Assembly: GCF_900696085.1 (NCBI RefSeq)
Contig: NZ_CAADFC020000023.1
Coordinates: forward strand, 1,884 to 65,883
Length of the DNA: 64,000 nucleotides
Source: Bradyrhizobium ivorense
GTDB taxonomy: Bacteria; Pseudomonadota; Alphaproteobacteria; Rhizobiales; Xanthobacteraceae
Reading direction: 5' to 3'
The notes below the pieces were generated by a model. That model saw only the letters and a program-made list of their open reading frames with translations. It was not told the DNA's origin and searched no databases. Both the position numbers and the translations under genes were made by a program. Below, one piece after another: positions 1 to 9,140 of this stretch (positions are counted from its first letter, which is position 1; every line of letters begins with the position of its first letter).

Positions 1-1
1 C

Positions 2-1702
2 AACCTCGACCCCGGCAAGTACATTGTCGAGGAGGTGCTGAGCGGTGGCTACGTCACCAAGGACAATGTCGACGTCGCCATCACGCTGGCTTCGGGCGAG
101 ACCCACGGGGTCGATGAAGGCACCACCTTCATGAACTACAAGCCGGCCTCGGTGAACGGCATCAAGCTGCTGGACCTCGATGCGGACGGCGTCAAGGATG
201 CCGGTGAGAACACCCCGATCGCGGGGATCACGATCAACCTGTACAAGGACCTCAACGGCGACGGCATCCTGCAGGACGACGAGCGCGACGGCGTGATCGA
301 CAACGATGCCCAGGACTCGCCGTTCAAGACCACGACGACGGCAGCCAACGGTACCTGGTCGTTCACCGGTCTCGATCCCGGCAAATACCTCGTCCAGGAG
401 GTGCTGAGCGGCGGCTATCTGTCGGCGGACAAGACGACGATCGCCCTGACCCTCGCGTCCGGGGAATCCCACGGCGTCGATGCCGACACCACCTTCATGA
501 ACTACCTCAACGGCTCGATCCACGGCTTTAAGTTCGAGGACGTGAACGCAGATGGTGTGTACGACGCGGATGGCGCCGACAACATCGCGAACACCGCCGA
601 CGATGAGAAGCCGATGGCCGGTGTCACCATCCAGTTGCAGGGTGATATTGACGGTAACGGGACCCAGGACACTATTACCACCACGACCGGTGCCGACGGC
701 AAGTTCTCATTCCTGAACCTGCATCCGGGCATCTACACGGTCACCGAGCTGTTCACCGACGGCGGCCAGACCTGGGCGGCAACCGTCGATCACAACAATG
801 ACGGGATCGGCGACAATACGACGACGGTCACCATCCAGAGCGGCGAAGAACTGGTGGCCTTCGCGGGCGATGCCGGCCTCGGGGCCAGCGATCCGCAACA
901 TGAGGTCGTGGTCGGCGATGACCTGTTCTTCGGCAACCATGCGGTCGGGGCAGTCGGGCTTACGCCCGGCTTCTGGTGCAACCATCTCTACGTCTGGGAC
1001 GGCATCGCCAACAACGGACCTTCGGACGGGCAGGGCCGGTTCCTTGCCGACAAGCTTGCCGCCGGCGGCACGATCGAGCAGGCAGACATACTCAACCTGC
1101 TGCCCAATCATTCCGACGCGAACAGCAACTTCGTCGACGTCGACAATGACGGCAAGAAGGACCTGGTATTCGAGGGTTCGAATGGTAAGTGCCTCGTCAT
1201 CGAGTGGGATGACGCGCAGGAGGTCGTTTGTGGTTCCAATGGCACCGGCGGCGACAAGCTCGGTGACTTCGCTCGCTATGCGGTCACGACTTTGCTGAAC
1301 GATGTCGGTGTGCCGGACTTCAACGCACCGGCCGGTCTCCTGACCGATATCGCCGATTGGCTGATCAAGTACGGCGGCACCAAGACGGACACTCTGAGTA
1401 CGGGTGGGACGACTTGCGAGGTGTTGCAATACAACAACGCGGGCGAGCCCGGGAAGGACGGCTTTACCAAGGTCGTCAAGGCCAGCAGTGCTGCGTGGCA
1501 AGTTGGAGAATCCGACGACGGCATCCCGTCCGGCAGCGATATCTTTGCCGCGATGAATGCGCTCACCGATTCAGCTGGCAGTAAGCAGCTCGCGGTGTCG
1601 CAGAATCAGTCGATGGTTCTGCTCGGCGTCAACAATGGAGACTATCTCGGTGTCATCGACGCCTGGATCAACAAGGACAGCAGCTACGTGAATCTCGTCT
1701 GA
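2..1702 (+). CDS. Large secreted repeat protein with SdrD/Cna-B-like domains, 3' part only
   Basis: The reading frame is already open at base 2, so the true start lies outside the window; a GTG at 35 is inside the protein. At least two SdrD_B/Cna-B-like units are visible, each with a D-x-D-x-D-G calcium-binding-like loop and a closing LDPGKY.V.EVLSGGY / TTFMNY motif (about bases 2-140 and 374-505). A third, divergent unit follows at about 505-950. The C-terminal 250 residues begin with GLTPGFWCNHLYVWDG, a motif seen near the ends of other exported repeat proteins, and contain further acidic loops (DVDNDGKKD). The C-terminus ends in hydrophobic residues (YVNLV). No RTX nonapeptides are seen in this part. 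A type I secretion ATPase and fusion protein follow on the same strand, so this is probably their exported substrate, perhaps a surface adhesin. That role is inferred. Confidence 0.8.
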   Translation, partial: NLDPGKYIVEEVLSGGYVTKDNVDVAITLASGETHGVDEGTTFMNYKPASVNGIKLLDLDADGVKDAGENTPIAGITINLYKDLNGDGILQDDERDGVIDNDAQDSPFKTTTTAANGTWSFTGLDPGKYLVQEVLSGGYLSADKTTIALTLASGESHGVDADTTFMNYLNGSIHGFKFEDVNADGVYDADGADNIANTADDEKPMAGVTIQLQGDIDGNGTQDTITTTTGADGKFSFLNLHPGIYTVTELFTDGGQTWAATVDHNNDGIGDNTTTVTIQSGEELVAFAGDAGLGASDPQHEVVVGDDLFFGNHAVGAVGLTPGFWCNHLYVWDGIANNGPSDGQGRFLADKLAAGGTIEQADILNLLPNHSDANSNFVDVDNDGKKDLVFEGSNGKCLVIEWDDAQEVVCGSNGTGGDKLGDFARYAVTTLLNDVGVPDFNAPAGLLTDIADWLIKYGGTKTDTLSTGGTTCEVLQYNNAGEPGKDGFTKVVKASSAAWQVGESDDGIPSGSDIFAAMNALTDSAGSKQLAVSQNQSMVLLGVNNGDYLGVIDAWINKDSSYVNLV

Positions 1703-1819
1703 TTGACGCTGGCTTTCTTCGGACCAAGGCGCCGGCCGGGTAAACGGAGTACCTGGCCGGGTGCCGCGGGCGCAGTGGTAAAGTTTTTCGTTGGAGGGGC
1801 GGGTATCCTGCCGGATTGA

Positions 1820-3532
1820 GTGAGCGTACCGTTGAAGAGGCCGGACGAACTCCGGCAGTTGGTGCAGACCTGCCAAGGATATTTCCTGACCGCCGGGACC
1901 TTTAGCCTCGCGATCAACCTGCTGTACCTGGCCGGCCCTCTCTATATGTTGCAGGTCTACGACCGCGTGATCTCGAGCGCCAGCGAGATCACGCTGTTGA
2001 TGCTCACCATCGCGCTGCTGCTGGCCTTCATGGCGCTCGCCGGGCTCGACGCGGTTCGCGCGCGGGTGCTGACCCGCGCCAGCATCCGGCTCGATCGTAA
2101 GATCGCCGCGCGGGTGATGACGGCGATCATCGATCGCTCGGCCGCTGCAGGCGGCGCCCGCAGCCAGGCGCTGCGGGACTTCGATACATTCCGCCAGTTC
2201 GTGACCGGCACCGGAATCCACGCAATCTTCGATCTGCCGTGGGCCCCGATCTACATCGCCGTGATCTTCGTGCTGCATCCCGCGCTGGGCGCCTTTGCGC
2301 TCGGCGGCTCGATCATCCTGGTGCTGATGGCGCTGCTCAGCGAATGGCTGGTGCGGCTGCCGCTGACGGAATCGAACGAGGCCGCCGCGCGCAGCTACAG
2401 CTTCACCGAAATGAGCCTGCGCAACACGGAAGTCGTGCGCGCGATGGGCATGACCAGGGGCTTGCTGCGGCGCTGGCGTCGCGATCGCGACCGGATGCTG
2501 GAGCGGCAGGTGGCCGCGAGCGACCGCGCCGCTACCGTCCAGAGCCTGATCCGGTTCCTGCGGCTCGCCATGCAATCGTTGATCCTGGGCCTCGGCGCCT
2601 ATCTCGTTATCGAGCGGCTCACGACCGTCGGCTCGATGTTTGCCGCCAGCATCCTGCTGGGCCGTGCCTTGCAGCCGGTCGAGCAGATCGTTGGCTCGTG
2701 GCGCAGCCTGGTGTCGGCGCGGACTGCATTCCTGCGCATTCAGGAGCTTCTCACCGCCGATCCCGTCCGCGAGACCGGGCTTACCCTGCCGAGACCCAAG
2801 GGCCGGCTGTCGGTCGAGGCACTCACTTTTGTGCCGTATGGCAGCTCCAAGCCGATCCTGCGCGGCGTGACCTTCGCGATCGAGGCGGGAGAGGTGCTCG
2901 GCGTCATCGGCCCCTCCGGCGCGGGCAAGTCGACGCTGGCGCGTCACCTCGTTGGCGTGTTGACGCCGTCGGCCGGGGCGGTGCGCCTCGACGGCGCCGA
3001 CGTGTCGACCTGGGTCAGGAAGGCGGTCGGCGACCATGTCGGCTATCTGCCTCAGGACATCGAGCTGTTCGCAGACACCGTTGCCGCCAATATCAGCCGC
3101 TTTGATGCGAGCTGCGACACTGAGGTGATCCACGCTGCCCAGCTCGCCGGTGTCCACGAGATGATCGTGCGGCTCCAGAGCGGCTACGACACCCAGGTCG
3201 GAGAGGGCGGGGCGATCCTGTCAGGGGGCTTCCGACAGCGCATCGGCCTGGCTCGCGCCGTCTACGGCAATCCGAGCTTCGTCGTCCTCGATGAGCCCAG
3301 CTCAAATCTCGATGCTGAAGGCGACAACGCGCTGGCCGATTGCATCGTGCAACTGAAGAAGCGCGGCACCACCGTCGTCATCATCTCGCACCGGCCGGCA
3401 ACCATCAGCGTCGTCGACAAGATCCTCGTCCTCCGGGAGGGGACCGCCGAGATGTTCGGACCGCGTCTTGAGATCATGTCGCGTCTGACCCGCCCCGTGC
3501 CTGTGCACGCGGTGCAAAGCGCTGGCAGTTAG
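1820..3532 (+). CDS. Type I secretion system permease/ATPase (PrtD family)
   Basis: A 570-residue inner-membrane ABC exporter. The N-terminal half has the hydrophobic segments of a type I transmembrane domain (NLLYLAGPLYMLQVYDRV is typical of PrtD/LapB-like proteins). The C-terminal half is the nucleotide-binding domain with Walker A GPSGAGKST near residue 365, signature LSGGFRQRIG near 467, Walker B VVLDEP near 488 and the H-loop ISHRPA. The signature has Phe where Gln is most common. There is no N-terminal C39 peptidase domain, so substrates are expected to carry an uncleaved C-terminal signal. Start is GTG. It lies 117 bases after the repeat protein and 9 bases before the HlyD-like gene, consistent with one operon. 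Confidence 0.93.
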   Translation: MSVPLKRPDELRQLVQTCQGYFLTAGTFSLAINLLYLAGPLYMLQVYDRVISSASEITLLMLTIALLLAFMALAGLDAVRARVLTRASIRLDRKIAARVMTAIIDRSAAAGGARSQALRDFDTFRQFVTGTGIHAIFDLPWAPIYIAVIFVLHPALGAFALGGSIILVLMALLSEWLVRLPLTESNEAAARSYSFTEMSLRNTEVVRAMGMTRGLLRRWRRDRDRMLERQVAASDRAATVQSLIRFLRLAMQSLILGLGAYLVIERLTTVGSMFAASILLGRALQPVEQIVGSWRSLVSARTAFLRIQELLTADPVRETGLTLPRPKGRLSVEALTFVPYGSSKPILRGVTFAIEAGEVLGVIGPSGAGKSTLARHLVGVLTPSAGAVRLDGADVSTWVRKAVGDHVGYLPQDIELFADTVAANISRFDASCDTEVIHAAQLAGVHEMIVRLQSGYDTQVGEGGAILSGGFRQRIGLARAVYGNPSFVVLDEPSSNLDAEGDNALADCIVQLKKRGTTVVIISHRPATISVVDKILVLREGTAEMFGPRLEIMSRLTRPVPVHAVQSAGS

Positions 3533-3541
3533 GCGGATCCC

Positions 3542-4909
3542 ATGGACTTGGCCATTCTCGAAGGGAATCTCAGGAAGCTCCTCTCACTTGCCGCGCCCGC
3601 GCCGGCCCCCGCACGCGGAGCACTCAGCGATTCGATCGAGCACGTGGCGCTCGCCGGCTGGATCATGATCGCGGTCTTCTTCGGCGGCATCGGCACCTGG
3701 GCGGCAACCGCTCCGCTCAACGGCGCCGTGGTGGCGAATGCCGTCGTCAAGGTCGACGGCAACCGCAAGAGCGTCCAGCATCTGGACGGCGGCATCGTTA
3801 AGGAGCTGCACGTCAAGGAAGGCGACCAGGTTGGCGCCGGCGACCTGCTCATCGTGCTCGACGAGACCCAGGCGCGTGCGGAATTCGAGGTTCTCACCCA
3901 GCAACACGTCGTGCTCCGCGCGACGGAGGTTCGCCTTCTGACCGAGCTCGATCGCGGATCCAGGCTGACGATGCCTCTCGACCTCAAGGCCCGCTCCGAG
4001 GATCCGTATTTCAAGAGCGTGTGGAACGGGCAGGTCAGCCAGCTCGAGAGCCGTCTGGCGGCAATCGCGGGACAACGCAGCGTCATTCGCGAAAAGATCA
4101 ACCAGCTTGGCTCGCAGATCGTCGGAGCCGAGGCGCAGGTCAAGGCATTCACCGATCAGGTCACGTCCGTTCACCGCGAGGCAAAGGATATCGCGCCGCT
4201 GGTTGAGCGGGGCCTGATCGCGCGCCCCCGCATCCTGCAGCTGGAGCGCACCGCGTATGGCCTCGAAGGCCAGATCGCCGATGCCAATGCCGGCATCGCC
4301 AAGGCGCGTCAGGCCATCGCCGAGCAGGAGCAGCAGATGGCCCAGCTCGACAACGACCGCATGACCGAGGTCACGCGGGATTTACGCGATACCCAGGCCA
4401 AGATCCTGGAGGTGATCCCGAAGGCGATGAATGCCAAGGCGGTGCTGGGCCGGATGGAGATTCGTGCGCCCTACAGCGGGCGCGTGGTCGGACTCAACGT
4501 GTTCTCGGTTGGCGGCGTCATCCAGCGCGGCGACAAGATCCTGGATATCGTGCCGCTCCAGGACGGATTGACGATCGAGGCCCAGGTCGCGGTGGAGGAT
4601 ATCAGCGACGTGCATCCAAACACCCGCGCGGAGGTGCATCTCACCGCCTACAAGCAGCGCATCGTGCCGATCATCCACGGCGACGTCACTCAGGTCTCGG
4701 CGGACCGGCTGACGGATCCCAAGACCAACAATCCCTACTACACCGCCTTCGTGCGGGTCGATCAGGACGAACTCGCGGCGATGCCGAACATTCGCCTCTA
4801 CCCGGGCATGCCGGCAACGGTGATGATCCCGACCGTGCAGCGCACCGCGCTCGAATACATCGCCGGGCCGCTGATCATGTCGTTCAACCATTCGTTCCGG
4901 CAGAGATAG
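3542..4909 (+). CDS. Type I secretion membrane fusion protein, HlyD/PrtE family
   Basis: A 455-residue periplasmic adaptor linking the preceding ABC ATPase to an outer-membrane TolC-like channel. One transmembrane segment lies near residues 35-60. A lipoyl half-motif follows (VQHLDGGIVKELHVKEGDQV), then a long alpha-helical coiled-coil region, then the second lipoyl/beta-barrel half (IRAPYSGRVVGLNVFSVGG) and a conserved HlyD C-terminal region (YYTAFVRV...LYPGMPATVMI). The ATG is 9 bases after the ABC gene stop. No outer-membrane TolC gene is present in the window, so the third component must be encoded elsewhere. Confidence 0.93.
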   Translation: MDLAILEGNLRKLLSLAAPAPAPARGALSDSIEHVALAGWIMIAVFFGGIGTWAATAPLNGAVVANAVVKVDGNRKSVQHLDGGIVKELHVKEGDQVGAGDLLIVLDETQARAEFEVLTQQHVVLRATEVRLLTELDRGSRLTMPLDLKARSEDPYFKSVWNGQVSQLESRLAAIAGQRSVIREKINQLGSQIVGAEAQVKAFTDQVTSVHREAKDIAPLVERGLIARPRILQLERTAYGLEGQIADANAGIAKARQAIAEQEQQMAQLDNDRMTEVTRDLRDTQAKILEVIPKAMNAKAVLGRMEIRAPYSGRVVGLNVFSVGGVIQRGDKILDIVPLQDGLTIEAQVAVEDISDVHPNTRAEVHLTAYKQRIVPIIHGDVTQVSADRLTDPKTNNPYYTAFVRVDQDELAAMPNIRLYPGMPATVMIPTVQRTALEYIAGPLIMSFNHSFRQR

Positions 4910-4978
4910 CGCACGGGACGTGGTACCGGTGCTAGAGCATGATGGGATTAGATTGAGCTGTAGCGGCATCGGAAGTTT

Positions 4979-5102
4979 ACCTCTCCCTTGGGAGAGGTCG
5001 GCGCGCAGCGCCGGGTGAGGGGTTACGGTCTCTCGTGAGAGCTGCGGCCCCTCACCCGATTTGCTAACGCAAATCGACCTCTCCCCGTCGGGGAGAGGTG
5101 GA
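4979..5102. repeat. Intergenic palindromic repeat (CTCTCC...GGAGAG family)
   Basis: An imperfect inverted repeat of about 124 bases. Its outer arms are two hairpins, each built on CCTCTCCC/GGGAGAGG, and its inner arms are GGGTGAGGGG and CCCCTCACCC. It lies between the convergent ends of the HlyD-like gene and the GT22 gene, so it could also act as a bidirectional transcription barrier. A short GAGCATGAT motif, also present at 41734, lies just before it. Confidence 0.75.
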
Positions 5103-5147
5103 CCGAAGCCGCGGCCATACCGATCAACCTACATCATCGCGCGCTAG

Positions 5148-6695
5148 CTAGTGGCCGATGCGCAAGATCACGTCATTGACGGCAAAACGCGACGCCACGG
5201 ATGCGTCGCAACTGCCGCTGCGTGCATAGATGCAGGCATCGGCGTCACCCACGGGGGCGCAACTGCGCTTTGAATAGTTCGCCGGAAGATCACCCGCCGC
5301 CGCCGGCCGTGCGATGATGCGGTTGAACGCCGGGCTGGTCGCCTCGGTCAGCGCCGTCAGACGTCCTTCCGTCAACGGGTCTCTCGGATGCAGCAGATAG
5401 AGCGGCGCTGAACCGGCCAGTCGCTGTTGTCCGGGGAATGCCTGGAAGCGAATGGCGTACAATGCAAGACCGCAGCGCTGCGGATCGTCGCGCAACTCTG
5501 CCGCAAGACGCGCCGCGCCGATACCGCGCGTCCAGTATTCGCGGATGTCCGGGGCGGCGACGGCAACCCCCAGCGAGAGCAGGAGCCACCCGCCGGCGAT
5601 CACCGGGAACGCCCAGGGCCGCCACCTGCGCCGCGCCCGCAGCGCCTGCAGCCAATCAGCCGATCCCAGCGCGGCCAGGATGATGAACAGCGCCGTCGAC
5701 AGGAAGATGAAGCGGTCTTCCTTGTGGGCAATCAGGCTGTGAAAGACGAGGTTGACCAATGCCACGTCCAGCAGCAATGGTGCACGCCGCCGGCCGCGCC
5801 AGATCGCCGCCAGCGGAAGCACGATCGCCCACGACCAGAACATCAAAAAGTTTTCGAAGTAAGCAAGCGGCGGCGTCGCGCCGAATTCCGCTGCGCGATG
5901 TTGCACCAGGTTCTGTTCGATATTTGCGACCAGCCAGCCAAACGGCACGGCGCCGTGCGCAGCATCGATTGCAGCCCCGATCAGCAGTGCGACGAGCCCG
6001 CCGGCAACCAGCGGAATCAGATTTCGCCAGTACGATCTGCACGCGCCGACGACAAGGATGGCGATGGCCGGCGCATATTGGAAGCGGCAGACGAAAGCGA
6101 GGCCAAGCAGGGCACCGGCGGTGACAAGGCGGTTTCGCGAGGGACGATCGGTCAGCAGCAACGCCGCTGGCATGATCAGGGCGGTCGCCAAGGGTTCGCC
6201 CAAGGTGCGCGGCGCGAATATGATGAACTCGAACCAGATCGCGGCGACATAGGCGGCGATGACGGCATGGATTCGCGATACCCGCGCACCAAAGCACCAG
6301 GCGCTGATCACGATCGACAGCGACGCGCACACGGCAACCAGACGCGGCACCACGAAGGCGGCCTCGCCGCCGGGCGCGATCCAGTCGCCAAAGGCGACCG
6401 GTCCGGCCAACAGGGTCGGCAAAAACCAGCCGCGAATCCCTTCGCGCCACTCCCACGTGACGATGCTGTCGTGGCCGAGCATCCGCCAGGCCGGCTCGAG
6501 ATACTGGAAGACCTCGTCGGGGTAGACGACGTTGGGCCAGAACGCGGCTGGAATCCGTATCGCCAGCGCCAGCACCACCAGAGCGATCAGCGGATGCAAT
6601 GATCCGGCCGAAACACCGGCCGCGCGTGCACGGCCGGGCGCGGCACTGGCGCGCGTTCCGGTCACTGTGCCGTCGATCGTGTCGTGCAGCAGCAT
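5148..6695 (-). CDS. GT22 (ALG9/PIG-B-like) membrane mannosyltransferase
   Basis: A 515-residue polytopic membrane protein. The first luminal/periplasmic loop has YPDEVFQYLEPAWR, corresponding to the H/Y-P-D-E-x-F-Q motif of lipid-linked mannosyltransferases of family GT22. A later loop has HKEDRFIFL, the second hallmark of ALG9/PIG-B enzymes. The family uses a polyprenyl-phosphate-sugar donor. Eukaryotic members act in N-glycan and GPI assembly, while bacterial members are less studied. No other glycan biosynthesis genes are adjacent, so the acceptor is unknown. The ATG at 6695 is the first in frame; an alternative a few codons downstream is possible. Confidence 0.78.
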   Translation of the reverse strand: MLLHDTIDGTVTGTRASAAPGRARAAGVSAGSLHPLIALVVLALAIRIPAAFWPNVVYPDEVFQYLEPAWRMLGHDSIVTWEWREGIRGWFLPTLLAGPVAFGDWIAPGGEAAFVVPRLVAVCASLSIVISAWCFGARVSRIHAVIAAYVAAIWFEFIIFAPRTLGEPLATALIMPAALLLTDRPSRNRLVTAGALLGLAFVCRFQYAPAIAILVVGACRSYWRNLIPLVAGGLVALLIGAAIDAAHGAVPFGWLVANIEQNLVQHRAAEFGATPPLAYFENFLMFWSWAIVLPLAAIWRGRRRAPLLLDVALVNLVFHSLIAHKEDRFIFLSTALFIILAALGSADWLQALRARRRWRPWAFPVIAGGWLLLSLGVAVAAPDIREYWTRGIGAARLAAELRDDPQRCGLALYAIRFQAFPGQQRLAGSAPLYLLHPRDPLTEGRLTALTEATSPAFNRIIARPAAAGDLPANYSKRSCAPVGDADACIYARSGSCDASVASRFAVNDVILRIGH

Positions 6696-6815
6696 GCCGC
6701 GAACATAGCGCCCAGGCCCTTAAGATACCATAAGAGGACAGCCGCCTGCGGATGGTCGCTCCCCGGCTACAGGGAAATCAGCTTCGCTGCGAGCAACAGA
6801 ATCGGCTTCGGCCGT

Positions 6816-7940
6816 TTAGTTCGGCAGCAGCACGGCATCGACGCGGCGGCTGTTTCGCGTGCTGATGATGATCGCGCCGTTGCGGGTCGCAAATCTTGCA
6901 CCGACCAGTCGCGGCACTTTTTCGGTCAGCGAGGAGGGCAGTGGAATCATTCCGCCGGTGACGGGATCGCCGACCTTGGTTGTCACCGCAGCGGCACCCG
7001 CTGACGGGGCGGCCTTGATGTACTCCCTGATCAGCTGGATCTCGTCGCGCGACAGGCCGAGCATCGCCTGCTCGCCGCCGCTCTCGGACGCCTTCCTTTC
7101 AGCCTCGGCCTTGGCTTGTTGCGCTTCTTCCTGTTGGGCGGCCTCGCGGCGCGCGGCCTCGCTCTGCTCGAGCTTTGCCAGTCGCTCCCGCAGCGGCGCC
7201 TGCTCGCGGCGCAGCGCGGCGAGATCGGCCTTCAGCGAGGAGATCTGACCAAAGGCAATCGCCGCACCGACGCAGGCGATGATCGAAAGCGCGCTGAGGA
7301 AGGCCAGAGCCAGGCCGGTTTTTCCGGCCCTGCCTTCGACGTTCCGATCCGGAATATCGGCGATGGCGCGCCGCCGCCGCGCGCGGGCTGTTCCGGGCAT
7401 CACCTTGCCGAACAGTCCGGCGAGAGCGGATAGCCGGGACTCGTTCCGGCTATCCGGCTGCACGGAGCCGAACGCCGGCGGGAGGACGATCGGGGCATCC
7501 CGCGCCGGTGGATCGGGCGCAGGCGGCGAAGGGCCCGCGTGCGACGTGACGCGATTGCCGTGGTCGTGGTCTGTGATCGGGGGGAGCTCAAGATCGATGA
7601 TCTCGGGCTGTTCAACGATGGCCGCACGGCGCGTGCTGGTGGCAGCGGTGTCCAACGGTCCGGATCGGCGCTCGTCGCGTTGCTTTTCGATGCCGGCGGC
7701 CTCGAGCGAGCGCAACAGCGAGAGGCCGGTGTCGGTAATCTGCAGGCCGGCAGGATTGATCGAGGCCCAGCCGGACTGGAAAACATCGGCATTGCCGAGC
7801 TGCTCGGCTGATCGATCCAGTTGCGTGGCGGCATCGCCCGCCGCGATCATGCGCTTGACTTCGCGGCTGACCTCTTCAACCGGGATCCGTTGCTCGGGCC
7901 TTGCGGCAAGCACAGTCAGGATCGCCAAATTGAATCTCAT
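6816..7940 (-). CDS. Uncharacterised membrane-anchored protein with N-terminal winged-helix-like region
   Basis: A 374-residue protein of unknown function. The first 80 residues (MRFNLAILTVLAARPEQRIP onward, ending GLQITDTGLSLLRSLE) resemble a small winged-helix fold. A Pro-rich linker follows, then one transmembrane segment near residues 205-230 (ALAFLSALSIIACVGAAIAF) and an Ala/Glu/Arg-rich coiled coil (QAPLRERLAKLEQSEAARRE). The C-terminal domain of about 90 residues ends VDAVLLPN and contains EIQLIREYIK. The layout suggests a cytoplasmic domain coupled to a periplasmic coiled-coil sensor or scaffold, but nothing in the sequence proves this. It is transcribed in the same direction as the GT22 gene, 120 bases upstream of it. 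Confidence 0.7.
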   Translation of the reverse strand: MRFNLAILTVLAARPEQRIPVEEVSREVKRMIAAGDAATQLDRSAEQLGNADVFQSGWASINPAGLQITDTGLSLLRSLEAAGIEKQRDERRSGPLDTAATSTRRAAIVEQPEIIDLELPPITDHDHGNRVTSHAGPSPPAPDPPARDAPIVLPPAFGSVQPDSRNESRLSALAGLFGKVMPGTARARRRRAIADIPDRNVEGRAGKTGLALAFLSALSIIACVGAAIAFGQISSLKADLAALRREQAPLRERLAKLEQSEAARREAAQQEEAQQAKAEAERKASESGGEQAMLGLSRDEIQLIREYIKAAPSAGAAAVTTKVGDPVTGGMIPLPSSLTEKVPRLVGARFATRNGAIIISTRNSRRVDAVLLPN

Positions 7941-8127
7941 GCGGCGTTCTCTCGATGCCCCGTCGGCGTGCTGCGGGCCGTGCCGGGCAGGGCGCAGCAG
8001 ATACGCGGTGCCGGCCTAGGCGCGTCAACCGGAGAGTCGGCCGATTGTAGCTGCTCGTGTACGGGCAAACAATCCGGCGGCCCACGCGAGGCCGACGAGG
8101 GAGATCGTTCGCGGACCGCGGGCGTGC

Positions 8128-8394
8128 TCAAAGGAAATCCCGCAGCCTCGACAGCTCGACGATGTGTTCCGGCGACAGGATATCGCCGACCAGCGGTGCC
8201 TGCGGCGTGGTGCGGATTTCATAGAGGTGTCGAGACCGCTCCGGCTTGGCCATGAAGTCGCGGATGCATTCATCCAGCGTTCCCTCGGCAACCATGTATG
8301 GCGTACGATCCTCGCGTCGCAGATTGCCGAGCGAGGGCCATTTGTAGAGACGTGCGGCAGCCTCGAAGTTGAGCTGTGATAAGTCGTCAGACAT
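8128..8394 (-). CDS. Small hypothetical protein (88 aa)
   Basis: An 88-residue soluble acidic protein beginning MSDDLSQLNFEAAARLYKWP and ending IVELSRLRDFL. The frame stays open eight codons further upstream, but the MSDDLS start looks natural. No catalytic motif or membrane segment is visible. It reads like a conserved rhizobial hypothetical protein of unknown role. Neighbours are on the same strand but separated by about 190 bases or more. Confidence 0.6.
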   Translation of the reverse strand: MSDDLSQLNFEAAARLYKWPSLGNLRREDRTPYMVAEGTLDECIRDFMAKPERSRHLYEIRTTPQAPLVGDILSPEHIVELSRLRDFL

Positions 8395-8886
<492 letters not shown>

Positions 8887-9029
8887 GGTGCGAGCCTTAT
8901 GCATCGATTTTGTCGGCACGGTCAATTTGGAAGGGCGTGTTTGTGCTCGATTATTCTCAGTGATGTTGCAGTGGTGGGCCCTCAGATCGGTTTGCGTCTA
9001 GACCGAGAACGGATCGTCAGAAGAACGGA

Positions 9030-9089
9030 CGCGGAACAACGGCCTTTGGCCTGTTCTAAAAGGAGGGTTCCGCGCACGGCAATTGCCGT
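9030..9089. other. Highly structured intergenic element
   Basis: Perfect 8-base arms CGCGGAAC (9030-9037) and GTTCCGCG (9067-9074) enclose a smaller hairpin with GGCC-TTT-GGCC. A perfect 14-base palindrome ACGGCAATTGCCGT (9076-9089) follows directly. It lies between tRNA-Ser and the 3' end of slt. It could be a mobile palindrome, a small RNA or a terminator; no U-tract is evident on either strand. Confidence 0.4.
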
Positions 9090-9140
9090 CGGCTCGCTCA
9101 AGCTATTGATTTGACTTGAAGAAATTGGGCCGCCGCCGGC

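Noticed and set aside
1571..3157. A 528-codon minus-strand frame opposite the ABC transporter
   Set aside because: A shadow of the ABC gene, with low-complexity Gln/Arg/His-rich composition.
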